Shown piece after piece: positions 17,393-27,161 of a stretch of DNA of 64,000 nt. The notes beneath the pieces were generated by a model. The model was not told the origin of the DNA. It searched no databases and saw only the letters and a list, made by a program, of their open reading frames with translations. The stretch covers positions 3,440 to 67,439 of the forward strand of contig NZ_JBNPEO010000013.1 of assembly GCF_050490315.1 (NCBI RefSeq), in the 5' to 3' direction. Position numbers and translations under genes: made by a program. Origin of the DNA: JBNPEO01 sp050490315. GTDB taxonomy: Bacteria; Actinomycetota; Actinomycetes; Actinomycetales; Micrococcaceae. Within the stretch, counting starts at the first letter, position 1. Each line of letters begins with the position of its first letter.

Positions 17393-18376
17393 ATGCTCAA
17401 GTACCTTCTGAAGCGTTCCGCCACCTACGTGGTGATGATCTTCCTGACCACCACCGCCGGATACTTCCTTGCAGTGACCACCATGAGGCCAGCCCTCTTG
17501 GAGCAAGAGAAGATCCCCAAGCCCACCCCCGAGCAGGTCCAGCACAGCTTTGCGCTTAAGGGGCTTGATCCGAACATGAGCGCATGGGACCGCTATGTTC
17601 AGTGGCTCACCGGCATCGTGACCCGCTGGGACTGGGGCCGGAGCCCTAATGGCTCCTTTGTTAACGCCGAGTTCGGTGACCGCGTGTGGATTTCTACCCG
17701 CCTGTTCATCGCCTCAATTATCCTGACGCTGATCATCGGTGTGGCGCTGGGTGTTTACTCGGCAGCGCGGCAATACAAAATCTCAGACCGTGTGGTGACC
17801 TCTTACAGCTACTTAGTCCACATCATCCCGGCGCCAATTGCCTACTTCTTGGTCCAGCTGGCAGCGATCAACATCAACGAAAACTCGGGTGACCGAATTT
17901 TCTTTGTCACTGGTATATCCAGCCCGGACGCCCCCGGAGGCTGGGCAGGCTTTGTAGATTTGATGGCCCACTATGCTGTGCCAACCTTCGCCATCACGGT
18001 GATTGGTTGGGGCGGGTACCAGATTGCTCAACGGCAGTATTTGCTCGATAACGTCAACGCGGACTTTGTTCGCACTGCCCGGGCTAAAGGACTCACCCGC
18101 AACCAAGCCATTTCCCGGCATGCACTGCGAGTCTCCTTTATCCCCGTGGCACAGAGCATTGCGTTCACCATTCCGGCTATTTTTGCTGGCGGTTTCTTCG
18201 CCGAGAAGATCTTCGCTTGGCCCGGTGTTGGATCTTGGAGCATTGACGCCATTGGTCTTCAAGACGTCAACGGCGCCACGGCTACCTTGGCCTACGGATC
18301 CGTGATCTTCGCAATCGGTGCCATATTGGCTGACTTTGCAACCACCCTTGTTGACCCGCGAGTAAGGGTGTCGTAA
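17393..18376 (+). CDS. peptide-type ABC importer permease (DppB/OppB-like)
   Basis: A 327-residue inner-membrane protein with an N-terminal membrane segment, a periplasmic-type loop (about 35-95) and five more helices. The EAA loop that contacts the ATPase is recognisable in FVRTARAKGLTRNQAISRHALR. The N-terminal sequence MLKYLLKRSATYVVMIFL is typical of DppB. It is the first gene of a four-gene importer operon. Substrates of this family are peptides, nickel or small glycosides, and specificity is not visible here. Confidence 0.92.
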   Translation: MLKYLLKRSATYVVMIFLTTTAGYFLAVTTMRPALLEQEKIPKPTPEQVQHSFALKGLDPNMSAWDRYVQWLTGIVTRWDWGRSPNGSFVNAEFGDRVWISTRLFIASIILTLIIGVALGVYSAARQYKISDRVVTSYSYLVHIIPAPIAYFLVQLAAININENSGDRIFFVTGISSPDAPGGWAGFVDLMAHYAVPTFAITVIGWGGYQIAQRQYLLDNVNADFVRTARAKGLTRNQAISRHALRVSFIPVAQSIAFTIPAIFAGGFFAEKIFAWPGVGSWSIDAIGLQDVNGATATLAYGSVIFAIGAILADFATTLVDPRVRVS

Positions 18377-18378
18377 TT

Positions 18379-19338
18379 ATGTCCACGGTAGATTCGCTCA
18401 ACACCGCTGCGGAGCACGCAGAGACAAAACTTGAGAACGAGGAAGTGGTCATCGCCAAAGGGCGGATCATCTTCCGGCGCTTTATGCGCAATAAAACGGC
18501 CGTAGCAGGCTTGGCCATTTTTGTGGCGCTCACCATTTTTTCCTGGATTGGTGGGTTCTTCACCAGCTGGGACAAAGAAACCATTGACGCGTTCAACATT
18601 GGTATGGAGCCCTCCAGCGAGCACTACTTGGGCACCTCACAGGCCGGTATTGACCTCTATGCCTTGTTGGTAGAAGGTACCCGCATCTCGATCCTGATCG
18701 GGTTGATCGTCGGTCTGGTATCTGTACTTATCGCGGCCGTTTATGGCACCTCTATGGCCTACTTTGGCGGCAAAGTAGACAAAGTCATGCTCTTTATCCT
18801 CGAAGCGCTCATTATGATGCCGGCCCTACTGGTAGTGGCTGTTGCCACCGGCGGCGGTTCAGGCGCACTCAAGGACACTCTTCCTAGCTGGCTGCTGTTG
18901 ATTATTGTGTTGCTTGTTTTCAGCTGGATGGGAACGGCTCGTTTGATCCGCTCGCTGTCCATGTCCTTGATGGAACGCGATTACGTCAAAGCAGCCCGCT
19001 TCATGGGTGTTCCGCCCATGAAGATTGTCTGGAACCACCTAGTTCCCAACATTGGTTCACTCTTGGTTTTAGAAATCACTCGTGGTGTTACGTACGCGAT
19101 TCTGGCGGAGGTTGCCTACTCCTTTATTGGCATTGGCATCAAGGTTCCGGACGTCAGCCTCGGCGTTCTGATTGGTCAGGCCACCTCGCAAGTGCAAACC
19201 TTCCCGTGGATGTTCTGGTTCCCCTTGCTGGTGATGTTCCTGCTGACCGGTTCCTTGGCCATGATGAATGATGGCCTTCGTGACGCATTCGACCCGAGCT
19301 CTAGCTCAATTGGCAAAGCAAAGAAGAAGAAAAAATGA
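18379..19338 (+). CDS. peptide-type ABC importer permease (DppC/OppC-like)
   Basis: A 319-residue permease starting two bases after the DppB-like gene. It has the DppC layout: a cytoplasmic start with FMRNKTAVAGLAIFV, then a transmembrane helix, a loop containing HYLGTSQAGIDLYALL (the usual 'HxLGTDxxGRD' region) and the EAA loop in RDYVKAARFMGVPPMKIVWNHLVPN. The C terminus is a run of lysines (KAKKKKK). It pairs with the preceding permease to form the channel. Confidence 0.93.
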   Translation: MSTVDSLNTAAEHAETKLENEEVVIAKGRIIFRRFMRNKTAVAGLAIFVALTIFSWIGGFFTSWDKETIDAFNIGMEPSSEHYLGTSQAGIDLYALLVEGTRISILIGLIVGLVSVLIAAVYGTSMAYFGGKVDKVMLFILEALIMMPALLVVAVATGGGSGALKDTLPSWLLLIIVLLVFSWMGTARLIRSLSMSLMERDYVKAARFMGVPPMKIVWNHLVPNIGSLLVLEITRGVTYAILAEVAYSFIGIGIKVPDVSLGVLIGQATSQVQTFPWMFWFPLLVMFLLTGSLAMMNDGLRDAFDPSSSSIGKAKKKKK

Positions 19339-21524
19339 GCGCCAACAGCATGCCAAATTCCGTCGAAGAGGCCACCCCCGTTGAACGCTTGCACCAAGCG
19401 GGCCTGAGCGCACCGAGTGACACGGTTCTTTCGGTTCGGGATCTCAACGTCCGCTTTAACACTGAGAACGGAACTGTTCACGCTGTTCGTGGCGTTGATT
19501 TTGACCTCCGTGCTGGCAAAACTTTGGGCATTGTGGGCGAATCCGGATCAGGAAAATCCGTCACGTCTATGGCGATTATGGGACTGCTGCCGGAAACCGC
19601 GCAGATCACCGGCTCCGTCCGCTTGCACGGCAATGAACTTCTCGGTTTGAGCGACAAAGCCATGTGCAAGTACCGCGGAAGCGACATTGCCATGGTCTTC
19701 CAGGACCCGCTTTCATCCTTAACGCCGGTGTACACGGTGGGTACACAGATCATTGAGGCACTTACCGTTCACAACCCCAAGGTGAGCAAAAAGGCTAAAG
19801 AAGCCCGCGCCGTCGAACTTTTGGGCATGGTGGGAATCCCCAGCCCGGCGGCCCGGCTCAAGTCTTTCCCGCACGAGTTCTCCGGCGGTATGCGCCAGCG
19901 CGTGATGATTGCCATCGCTATTGCCAACAACCCGCGGGTTTTGATCGCTGACGAACCCACTACCGCTTTGGACGTCACCATCCAGGCGCAGGTCCTTGAA
20001 ATCCTCCACACGGCTCAAGAAGAGACCGGGGCCGCAGTGGTGATGATTACCCACGACCTCGGTGTGGTGGCCGGCATGGCTGACGACATCATGGTCATGT
20101 ACGCGGGCAAGCCGGTAGAAACTGGGTCCGTGGATGACATCTACTACAACCCTCGGATGCCCTACACCATGGGGTTGTTGGGTGCTGTTCCCCGCGTGGA
20201 CGTCTCCCAAAAGACCTCCCTGGTGCCCATCAACGGCACCCCACCAAACCTTCTAAACGCCCCTATGGGCTGCTCCTTTGCACCCCGCTGTCCCTTGGTC
20301 ACGGATGAGTGCCTCACCGCTGAACCGCCGCTGGAGATTGTGGACGACGGCGATGGTCACCGCGCTGCTTGCATCCGCAGCAACAAGCTCGGTGCCGGTG
20401 TGGACGTTCACGAGATCTTCAAAGCACCGCCCGTGCCGGAGTCACGTTTTGATTTGATCGAACGCACCGAACGCAAAAAGGTTCTTGAACTCAAGGACGT
20501 CAAAAAACACTTCCCGCTCCTCAAAGGGGCGCTGCTCAAAAAGCGGATCGGTACCGTCAAAGCCGTTGACGGGCTGACCTTTGATATCCGTGAGGGCGAG
20601 TGCTTCTCCATAGTTGGAGAATCCGGTTGCGGAAAAACCACCACCTTGCTGGAAATTATGGAGTTCAACAAGGACGGTGACGGCGAAGTAGTTATCTCCG
20701 GCATCAGCAACAAAGAAGATTCCACCGGCAAGGCACGTACCGCCATGCGCAAGGAACTCCAGATGGTTTTCCAGGATCCCACCGGCGCCCTTGACCCGCG
20801 CTTTACCGTGTACGAGGTCCTCGCGGAACCGCTGGAGAACCTCGGAACCCCTAAGGCTGAAATCCGTACCCGCATTATGGAACTAATGCGCTTGGTTGGG
20901 TTGCAGCCTGATCACGTGAACCGATTCCCCAACCAGTTCTCCGGCGGCCAGCGGCAGCGCGTGGGTATTGCCCGTGCGCTCGCGGTGAACCCCAAGCTGG
21001 TGGTCCTCGACGAGCCAGTGTCCGCACTGGACGTCTCTGTCCAAGCTGGGGTTATTAACCTCTTGGACAAACTGCGTGCAGAACTTGGTCTGAGCTACCT
21101 GATGGTGGCTCACGATCTATCAGTGGTCCGTCACATCTCCAACCGCGTAGCTGTGATGTATCTAGGGAAAATCGTGGAAATCGGTGACGTGGACAGCGTC
21201 TTCGACAATCCACGCCACCCCTACACCCGCGCCCTACTATCGGCCATTCCGGTTCCGGACCCCGAGGTAGAGCGCACCAGGGAACGCATCATCCTGCAGG
21301 GAGATCTCCCCACCCCGCTGGATGCACCAAAGGGATGCAACTTCTCCTCGAGATGCCCGATTTTCGCGGCACTTCCCGAGGCTAAGCGCAAAAAGTGCCT
21401 AGAGGTGGAGCCGGTCCTAGAAAGCGCGGGGGCGGACCAAGAGTTTGCATGCTTCTACCCCGATGGCGAATTGGATTCCGAGATGATCGTGGTCCATGAC
21501 GTCGAAACAAGCAGTACCAACTAA
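19335..21524 (+). CDS. fused dipeptide-type ABC importer ATPase (DppD-DppF fusion)
   Basis: A 729-residue protein with two complete ATPase domains. The first has Walker A GESGSGKS, signature FSGGMRQRVMIA and Walker B VLIADEPTTALD. The second has Walker A GESGCGKTTT, signature FSGGQRQRVGIA and Walker B LVVLDEPVSALD. Each is followed by the Oligo_HPY-type zinc/cysteine tail found in DppD/DppF (CSFAPRCPL and CNFSSRCPIF). A fusion of the two ATPases is common in actinobacteria. The gene overlaps the DppC-like gene by four bases. Confidence 0.95.
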   Translation: MSANSMPNSVEEATPVERLHQAGLSAPSDTVLSVRDLNVRFNTENGTVHAVRGVDFDLRAGKTLGIVGESGSGKSVTSMAIMGLLPETAQITGSVRLHGNELLGLSDKAMCKYRGSDIAMVFQDPLSSLTPVYTVGTQIIEALTVHNPKVSKKAKEARAVELLGMVGIPSPAARLKSFPHEFSGGMRQRVMIAIAIANNPRVLIADEPTTALDVTIQAQVLEILHTAQEETGAAVVMITHDLGVVAGMADDIMVMYAGKPVETGSVDDIYYNPRMPYTMGLLGAVPRVDVSQKTSLVPINGTPPNLLNAPMGCSFAPRCPLVTDECLTAEPPLEIVDDGDGHRAACIRSNKLGAGVDVHEIFKAPPVPESRFDLIERTERKKVLELKDVKKHFPLLKGALLKKRIGTVKAVDGLTFDIREGECFSIVGESGCGKTTTLLEIMEFNKDGDGEVVISGISNKEDSTGKARTAMRKELQMVFQDPTGALDPRFTVYEVLAEPLENLGTPKAEIRTRIMELMRLVGLQPDHVNRFPNQFSGGQRQRVGIARALAVNPKLVVLDEPVSALDVSVQAGVINLLDKLRAELGLSYLMVAHDLSVVRHISNRVAVMYLGKIVEIGDVDSVFDNPRHPYTRALLSAIPVPDPEVERTRERIILQGDLPTPLDAPKGCNFSSRCPIFAALPEAKRKKCLEVEPVLESAGADQEFACFYPDGELDSEMIVVHDVETSSTN

Positions 21525-21566
21525 CGAGCAAGGGCTCTACAACTCGCTCCACTTGAAGGGAACACC

Positions 21567-23279
21567 ATGAAGAAGAACCTAAGCATTGGCGGTGCGGTAG
21601 TTATTGCCACAGCGCTTGCCCTCACGGGCTGTGGCGGAGGCAACGGTGGCAATTCCGGCCCCGAAGCTGGTAAGGGCGCCGACGCTACTGGCGACCTCGG
21701 CAAACTCGTCAGCGTCAACGCGCAGCCCGTTGACAAGCTGGATCAGGGCGGCACCGTAACTCTGCCCTTGGGTAACATCGGTCCGGCTTTCAACGGCTTC
21801 TCCGATGAAGGCAACAACGCAGACAACACCACGCTGCACAGCCCGATGGACGTTGCCGGCAACACCGGTTGCTGGTCCTCGGACTACGACGGCACCGTGA
21901 CCTTGAACAAGGACTTCTGCACCGATTTCAAGTCAGAGGTCAAAGATGGCAAGCAGACCATCACCATCAAGATCAATGACAAAGCCGCTTACAACGACGG
22001 AACTCCGATCGATGTAAAGACTTTCCAGAACACCTGGAACATGCTCAACGGCAAAAATAAGGACGTCCTCATTGTGACCCCGGGTGCCTACGAGTTTGTT
22101 GACTCGGTCAAGGCTGGAGCCAGTGACAAGGAAGTTGTTGTCACCACCACGCAGCCCGTGTACCCCCTGGACGCTCTCTTCACCGGCTTTGTTAACCCCA
22201 AGGTCAACACCCCGGCAGTCTTCAATGACGGCTTCACCGGTGAACTGCACCCCGAGTGGATGGCTGGCCCGTTCAAGCTCGAGAAGTACGACTCCGCTGC
22301 AAAGACCGTCACCATGGTGCCTAACGACAAGTGGTGGGGTGCCAAGCCGGTACTGGATCGTGTGATCTTCCGCCAGCTTGAGGCCGCTGCAACCTCCGCT
22401 GCGTTCAAGAACGGCGAAGTTGATATGGCTGATGGCCGTACGTTGACCAAGTACAAGGCTCTTGAAGGTGCAAAGGACGCTGACATTCGTCGCGGTCAGC
22501 GCCTCTTCGCCGGTGGTTTGAACATCAACGCACTCCGCCCCGCTCTCAAGGACGTTGCAGTTCGCAAGGCAATCTTCACAGCTGTTGACCGCGAAGCTCT
22601 CCGCAAGGTTCGCTTCAACGGATTGAACTGGGAAGAGAAGAGCTCCGGCTCCATGATGTTGATGCCGTTCTCCCCGTACTACCAGGACAACTACCCGGTA
22701 ACGGAATTCGGTGCTGATCAGGCCAAGAAGGTTCTTGAAGACGCTGGCTACAAAGCCAACGACAAGGGCGTAATGGCTAAGGACGGCAAGACTGTCTCCT
22801 TCAAGATCACCAACTTCGGTGATGACCCCACTGGTTTGGCAACGGTTCAGACCCTGCAGAAGCAGCTCCAGGCCGCCGGTATGGATGTTGGAATTGACCA
22901 GCGCGGTGACGCTGACTTCGGCAAGGTTGTCGGCGAGCGTGAGTTCGATCTGACCATCTCTGGTTACACCGTGGGTGCTGACGCTACTGATGGTGTCAAG
23001 CAGTTCTACTCCTCTGCTATCAACGACAACAAGCTTGGCGACGCTGAGCTGGATGCCGAGATTGCAAAGGTTGCTTCCATCGCTGACAACACTGAGCGCA
23101 ACAAGGCAGCCATGGAGGTTGAAAAGAAGCACATGGCTAAGTACTACTCCATGGGCGTTGTGATGAACGGTCCGGAGATCTTCTTTGTACACAAGGGGCT
23201 CGCCAACTACGGCGCAGACCTCTTCAAGACCACCGACTGGTCAACAGTTGGTTGGGAAAAGGGTTCTACCCACAAGTAG
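21567..23279 (+). CDS. family-5 extracellular substrate-binding lipoprotein of the peptide ABC importer
   Basis: A 570-residue secreted lipoprotein. It has a signal peptide MKKNLSIGGAVVIATALA ending at the lipobox ALTGC (Cys about residue 22), then a Gly-rich linker. The body is the SBP_bac_5 fold (VLDRVIFRQLEAAATSAAFKNGEVDM, DVAVRKAIFTAVDR). It captures the substrate and presents it to the permeases encoded upstream. It has an AAGGGAACACC-type ribosome-binding site and lies 42 bases after the ATPase gene. Family members bind oligopeptides, murein peptides or nickel. Confidence 0.94.
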   Translation: MKKNLSIGGAVVIATALALTGCGGGNGGNSGPEAGKGADATGDLGKLVSVNAQPVDKLDQGGTVTLPLGNIGPAFNGFSDEGNNADNTTLHSPMDVAGNTGCWSSDYDGTVTLNKDFCTDFKSEVKDGKQTITIKINDKAAYNDGTPIDVKTFQNTWNMLNGKNKDVLIVTPGAYEFVDSVKAGASDKEVVVTTTQPVYPLDALFTGFVNPKVNTPAVFNDGFTGELHPEWMAGPFKLEKYDSAAKTVTMVPNDKWWGAKPVLDRVIFRQLEAAATSAAFKNGEVDMADGRTLTKYKALEGAKDADIRRGQRLFAGGLNINALRPALKDVAVRKAIFTAVDREALRKVRFNGLNWEEKSSGSMMLMPFSPYYQDNYPVTEFGADQAKKVLEDAGYKANDKGVMAKDGKTVSFKITNFGDDPTGLATVQTLQKQLQAAGMDVGIDQRGDADFGKVVGEREFDLTISGYTVGADATDGVKQFYSSAINDNKLGDAELDAEIAKVASIADNTERNKAAMEVEKKHMAKYYSMGVVMNGPEIFFVHKGLANYGADLFKTTDWSTVGWEKGSTHK

Positions 23280-23339
23280 ATCGACCTTGAGCTGGTCAGG
23301 TGTGAGCCGCTAGCTTGAACTGATCTAGTTTGATGAACT

Positions 23340-23379
23340 AAAAGGCCGGCATGTTCCTTCGGGGATATGCCGGCCTTTT
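23340..23379 (+). terminator. rho-independent terminator after the ABC importer operon
   Basis: A perfect 13-bp stem (AAAAGGCCGGCAT / ATGCCGGCCTTTT) with a 14-base loop, ending in TTTT. It lies 60 bases after the substrate-binding protein gene. Confidence 0.92.
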
Positions 23380-23417
23380 GTGTGCCCACAAGTTTTGTGT
23401 GCCAATAGGCTGGGAAC

Positions 23418-24518
23418 ATGACACGCAGCAGCGAAGCTTCCACGCCCGCAGAGCAATTTCATACAGGCCACATCAGGACAGCGGTGATTGGGTTTGGGCT
23501 CTCCGGGAGCGTTTTTCACGCCCCACTCATCGCTGCTAACCCAGACTTTTCGCTGGACATCATCGCAACCTCGGACGTACAGCGCGCAGCTGATGCCCGA
23601 CGGCGTTACCCGGGCACCGTCGTCGTGCGTGGGGCCGCTGAGGTACTGGAAAAGGCTGACGAGTTGGATTTGGTGGTGCTCGGCACACCGCCAGCCACCC
23701 ACTATCCGCTCGCGAAAGCAGCACTGGAGGCGGGCCTAGATGTGGTGGTGGATAAACCGTTTGTGGTCACGAGTGCGCAGGGTGAGGAACTCGTGGCACT
23801 CGCCCAGCGCCTGGGCCGGAAACTGACCGTCTACCAAAACCGGCGCTGGGACAACGGCTTCCTCACGGTCAAAGGCCTGCTTGAACGCGGCGAGCTAGGG
23901 ACTGTGACTCGGTTCGAATCGGGCATGGAACGCTGGCAGCCGGAGATCACAAAATCGTGGAAGGCTGCAGCCACAGTGGCCGATGGTGGGGGAGTGTTTT
24001 ATGACCTGGGCACCCACCTCCTAGACATCGCCGTACAGCTCTTTGGCCCGGCCGCCGTGGTGCACGCAGAGATCCAAGTTCGGCGGCCACAAGAGCACGC
24101 CGATGATGACGTTTTTGTGGTTCTTCGGCACAACCCAGTGGGGGATGCTGCCCCGGTGATGAGCCACTTGACCATGAATCAGCTCTCCGGACAGCCGGGC
24201 CCGGGCTTCCGTGTCTTGGGCACTCAGGGCACGTATCTCAAGAGTGGCATTGACCCTCAAGAGGCCCAGTTGCAGGGTGGAATGCTGCCAAGCGACCCAG
24301 GCTATGGGATTGAACCGGCCCAAGCGCACGGCTGGTTGGGTTTTCCGGGGTCGTTGGGCCGCGTCCAAACCGAACGCGGGAACTACCCCGAGTTTTACCG
24401 CCTGCTCGCGAAGGCCATTAACGCCAATGGGCCCGTCCCGGTAGATCCGGAAGGGCCCATTGAGGTGCTGCGACTCATGGAGGCTGCGCGGCGAATCGCC
24501 GAGCAGGAACTCAGCTAG
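23418..24518 (+). CDS. Gfo/Idh/MocA-family NAD(P)-dependent oxidoreductase
   Basis: A 366-residue protein with an N-terminal Rossmann fold (TAVIGFGLSGSVFHAPLI near residue 23), the family's catalytic DKPFVVT (the EKP-like lysine motif) and a C-terminal substrate domain with GGGVFYDLGTHLLDIA, where the catalytic His lies. The gene stands alone between two terminators, so its substrate (a sugar, inositol or related polyol) cannot be deduced from neighbours. Several in-frame starts are possible; ATG 23418 is the first. Confidence 0.9.
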   Translation: MTRSSEASTPAEQFHTGHIRTAVIGFGLSGSVFHAPLIAANPDFSLDIIATSDVQRAADARRRYPGTVVVRGAAEVLEKADELDLVVLGTPPATHYPLAKAALEAGLDVVVDKPFVVTSAQGEELVALAQRLGRKLTVYQNRRWDNGFLTVKGLLERGELGTVTRFESGMERWQPEITKSWKAAATVADGGGVFYDLGTHLLDIAVQLFGPAAVVHAEIQVRRPQEHADDDVFVVLRHNPVGDAAPVMSHLTMNQLSGQPGPGFRVLGTQGTYLKSGIDPQEAQLQGGMLPSDPGYGIEPAQAHGWLGFPGSLGRVQTERGNYPEFYRLLAKAINANGPVPVDPEGPIEVLRLMEAARRIAEQELS

Positions 24519-24575
24519 TCAGGAAACCGGCTAGTCAGAAAACCAGCTAAGCCACAACCACGTGGAGCGTTTCGC

Positions 24576-25694
24576 TTATACGGTGACCAGTTCGTGCCAA
24601 TCGGCGGCGAGCGGGAGGTTGTGTGCCTCGGACACCGAGTGGTGAGCCACCCGGCCAGCGGCGATGTTCAGGCCAGCAGCCAGGGCTGCGTCCTTCTCAA
24701 AAGCGGTCCGCACGCCGAAGTTCGCCAGGGCTACGCCGTAGCGAAGCGTGACGTTGGTCAGCGCGTAGGTGGAGGTGTTCGGCACGGCACCAGGCATGTT
24801 GGCCACGCAGTAGAAGATGGTGTTGTGCACTTTGTAGGTGGGTTCCTGATGTGTGGTGGGGTGGGTGTCCTCGAAGCAACCGCCTTGGTCCACGGCGATG
24901 TCTACAAGGACCGAACCGGCCTTCATGCGGGCCACCAGATCATTGGTCACCAGCTTGGGGGCCTTGGCCCCGGGGATTAGCACGGAGCCGATTACCAAGT
25001 CCGCATCGACCACTGACTTTTCAATCTCGTACGCGTTGGATGCCACGGTCTTCAGTCGGCCTTGGTACTGCGCATCCAGTTCACGCAAGCGGTTGATGTT
25101 GATGTCCAGGATGGTCACGTCGGCGCCTAGGCCCAAAGCCATGGCTGCGGCGTTGGTGCCGGCCACACCGGCACCCAGAACAACCACCTTGGCCGGGCGA
25201 ACACCCGGAACGCCGCCTAGCAGAACACCCTTGCCACCGGCCGGAGCCATCAAAGAGGTAGCGCCCACCTGAACGGACAAGCGGCCAGCAACCTCGGACA
25301 TCGGGGCCAGGAGCGGCAAGGCACGACCGTCCTGGACTGTCTCATAGGCAATAGCCGTCACGCCGGAGTTGATCAGTTCCTGGGTCAGCTCAGGCTCTGC
25401 TGCGAGGTGCAGGTAGGTGAAGAGGATTAGGCCCTTGCGGAATCGGTGGTACTCGGACTTGATGGGCTCCTTGACCTTCATAACCATGTCGGCGCGGGCC
25501 CACACATCATCAGCCTCGGCGACGATCTCTGCGCCGGCAATGGAGTATTCCTCATCGGTGATGCCAGAGCCTAGGCCTGCGCCACGCTCCACCAGCACAC
25601 TGTGGCCGTGAGTGCGGAACTCGTGCACACCAGCGGCGGTAATGGCGACGCGGAATTCGTTGTTTTTGATTTCCTTGGGGACACCGATGATCAT
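24576..25694 (-). CDS. ald: alanine dehydrogenase
   Basis: A full-length 372-residue NAD-dependent L-alanine dehydrogenase. It begins with MIIGVPKEIKNNEFRVAIT, the family signature, has a catalytic Lys/His region (KVKEP, TYLHLA) and the NAD-binding loop VVLGAGVAGTNAAAMALGLGADV. It interconverts alanine with pyruvate, ammonia and NADH. It is divergent from the CdaR/PucR-type regulator at 25891, the known arrangement for ald and its activator in actinobacteria, so alanine-induced expression is likely. Confidence 0.96.
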   Translation of the reverse strand: MIIGVPKEIKNNEFRVAITAAGVHEFRTHGHSVLVERGAGLGSGITDEEYSIAGAEIVAEADDVWARADMVMKVKEPIKSEYHRFRKGLILFTYLHLAAEPELTQELINSGVTAIAYETVQDGRALPLLAPMSEVAGRLSVQVGATSLMAPAGGKGVLLGGVPGVRPAKVVVLGAGVAGTNAAAMALGLGADVTILDININRLRELDAQYQGRLKTVASNAYEIEKSVVDADLVIGSVLIPGAKAPKLVTNDLVARMKAGSVLVDIAVDQGGCFEDTHPTTHQEPTYKVHNTIFYCVANMPGAVPNTSTYALTNVTLRYGVALANFGVRTAFEKDAALAAGLNIAAGRVAHHSVSEAHNLPLAADWHELVTV

Positions 25695-25791
25695 TTTTTG
25701 CTCCGTTATGGTGTGCGACTGTTGCGGTTTCAGCTTATGACCGTTTGTGAGCTACCAGACAGGGGTCCGCAAAGGAGGCGAAATAACATCC

Positions 25792-25818
25792 TTGATTTCT
25801 AGGGATTTTTGAAATCAA
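25792..25818. promoter_or_regulatory. inverted repeat in the ald-regulator intergenic region
   Basis: Eight-base arms TTGATTTC and GAAATCAA are separated by 11 bases. The site lies about 100 bases upstream of ald and 72 bases upstream of the regulator ATG, a position suited to an AldR-like regulator. Its use as an operator is inferred from location. Confidence 0.55.
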
Positions 25819-25890
25819 TCACTCGACATTTGTTGAACTGAGTAGCGTCAATTGTCGCCTAGTGTTGTGAGTGGAACGTACTCTGAATCT

Positions 25891-27147
25891 ATGGTTTTTA
25901 TGCCCCAACCCGACGTTGAACAAATCGTGGAACAACTTGCAGACCGCTTGGGCCGCGGACTGTCCCTTGAAGACCTCGACGGCGTGCTCCTCGCCTACAG
26001 TGCCAACCAGTCCCACGCAGACCGGGTACGGGTGAACTTCCTACTGAGCAAGCGCGTTCCTATGGACGTTAATGCGTGGCAGTTATCCCACGGAATTGCC
26101 ACAGCCGTGCGGCCCGTGGTGGTTCCAGCCAACGAGGAATTGGGTATGTTGGGCCGTGTTTGTGTGCCACTGCTGGTCCGTGGTTTCCGAGTGGGGTACT
26201 TGTGGGTCCAGCAGGATGTTCAAGAGGCTAGCGCCACCGGCATCCTGACGGAGCTACCGGCCGTTCACCGGGAACTAGAGTTGCTGGCCACGCTGTTATT
26301 GGACTCCAACACTGCAGAATCCCAGACTCGCCGGCTACGTGAAAAAGAGTTCCTCGCCTCGTGTGAAGGGGACGTAAACGCTCTGGGGACTGTTAGTGGT
26401 TGGCGCGAAGTCCACGGCAGGGGACCCTGGCAGATAGTCACGGTACTGGGCCGCGCCCATGAACACGCGCAAGATCCTTCTGGCGCAGCTAGCCCGGGCG
26501 ACGCTGACCCACATGCGGCAACCCTGATCCACCGCAACGCGGCCCTGCAAGCGACGATTGGTGTGGATGCGGCACTCTTCTCCGCAGGAACTCAAAGCCA
26601 TGCCGTAGTGCTCTTTAAAGCGTCCCCAGGACGGGCCGATCACGCTCAAGTGATGGTCCACTATCAACTTGAACTGGCCAAGCGGGCTGGGATACCGGTG
26701 GCCCGGGTGATTTTGGGAATCAGCGAACCTTTTGGCACTATCCGGGAGTTGCCCGCAGCGTACCGGGAGTCAAAAGCAGCAGCTCAAGCTGCCGCCGTCG
26801 ACCCTCAACTGGGTGAGCTCGTAGATAGCCGCAGCACCGGCATTTACCAATTTTTTGCTCACGCGCACGGGGCTGCTCATTGGCCCGAGGAGGGCACCTC
26901 TAACCTTCGCAAGCTGCAAGTGGAGGACAGGAATAAAGAGCTGCTGCCGGTTTTGGAGCTTCTGTATGACAGCAACGGCTCGGTTCAGGAGGTGGCCTCT
27001 GCGCTGCACTTGCACCGCAGTAGCATCTACAACCGCTTATCTAGAGTCCGGCAGATTCTGGGTGCAGACCCGCTCTCGGGGGCTTTACGGCTGGAACTTC
27101 ACGCGGGGATCAAGTCACTCCGGTGGAGTGGGCGGCCACGTCTATAA
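25891..27147 (+). CDS. CdaR/PucR-family transcriptional regulator, probable alanine dehydrogenase activator
   Basis: About 418 residues from ATG 25891. An N-terminal sensor region (1-150) is followed by a GGDEF-like degenerate domain and a C-terminal PucR-type helix-turn-helix (about 350-400: EVASALHLHRSSIYNRLSRVRQILG). That HTH is the hallmark of the CdaR/PucR/SdiA-like family. The divergent ald gene is the expected target. There is no ribosome-binding site; TACTCT ends six bases before the ATG, so the mRNA may be leaderless. The frame also has a TTG 13 codons earlier, which is less likely. Confidence 0.9.
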   Translation: MVFMPQPDVEQIVEQLADRLGRGLSLEDLDGVLLAYSANQSHADRVRVNFLLSKRVPMDVNAWQLSHGIATAVRPVVVPANEELGMLGRVCVPLLVRGFRVGYLWVQQDVQEASATGILTELPAVHRELELLATLLLDSNTAESQTRRLREKEFLASCEGDVNALGTVSGWREVHGRGPWQIVTVLGRAHEHAQDPSGAASPGDADPHAATLIHRNAALQATIGVDAALFSAGTQSHAVVLFKASPGRADHAQVMVHYQLELAKRAGIPVARVILGISEPFGTIRELPAAYRESKAAAQAAAVDPQLGELVDSRSTGIYQFFAHAHGAAHWPEEGTSNLRKLQVEDRNKELLPVLELLYDSNGSVQEVASALHLHRSSIYNRLSRVRQILGADPLSGALRLELHAGIKSLRWSGRPRL

Positions 27148-27161
27148 AAGTCGGGGAAACC

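Noticed and set aside
21933..23192. A 419-codon open frame antisense to the ABC substrate-binding protein gene
   Set aside because: It mirrors a clear SBP gene; high-GC third positions create long antisense frames. No ribosome-binding site or recognisable domain.
24519..24560. Imperfect direct repeat CTAGTCAG-AAACC between the oxidoreductase and ald genes
   Set aside because: Only two short copies in a gap of under 60 bases; neither a CRISPR nor a mobile-element signal.
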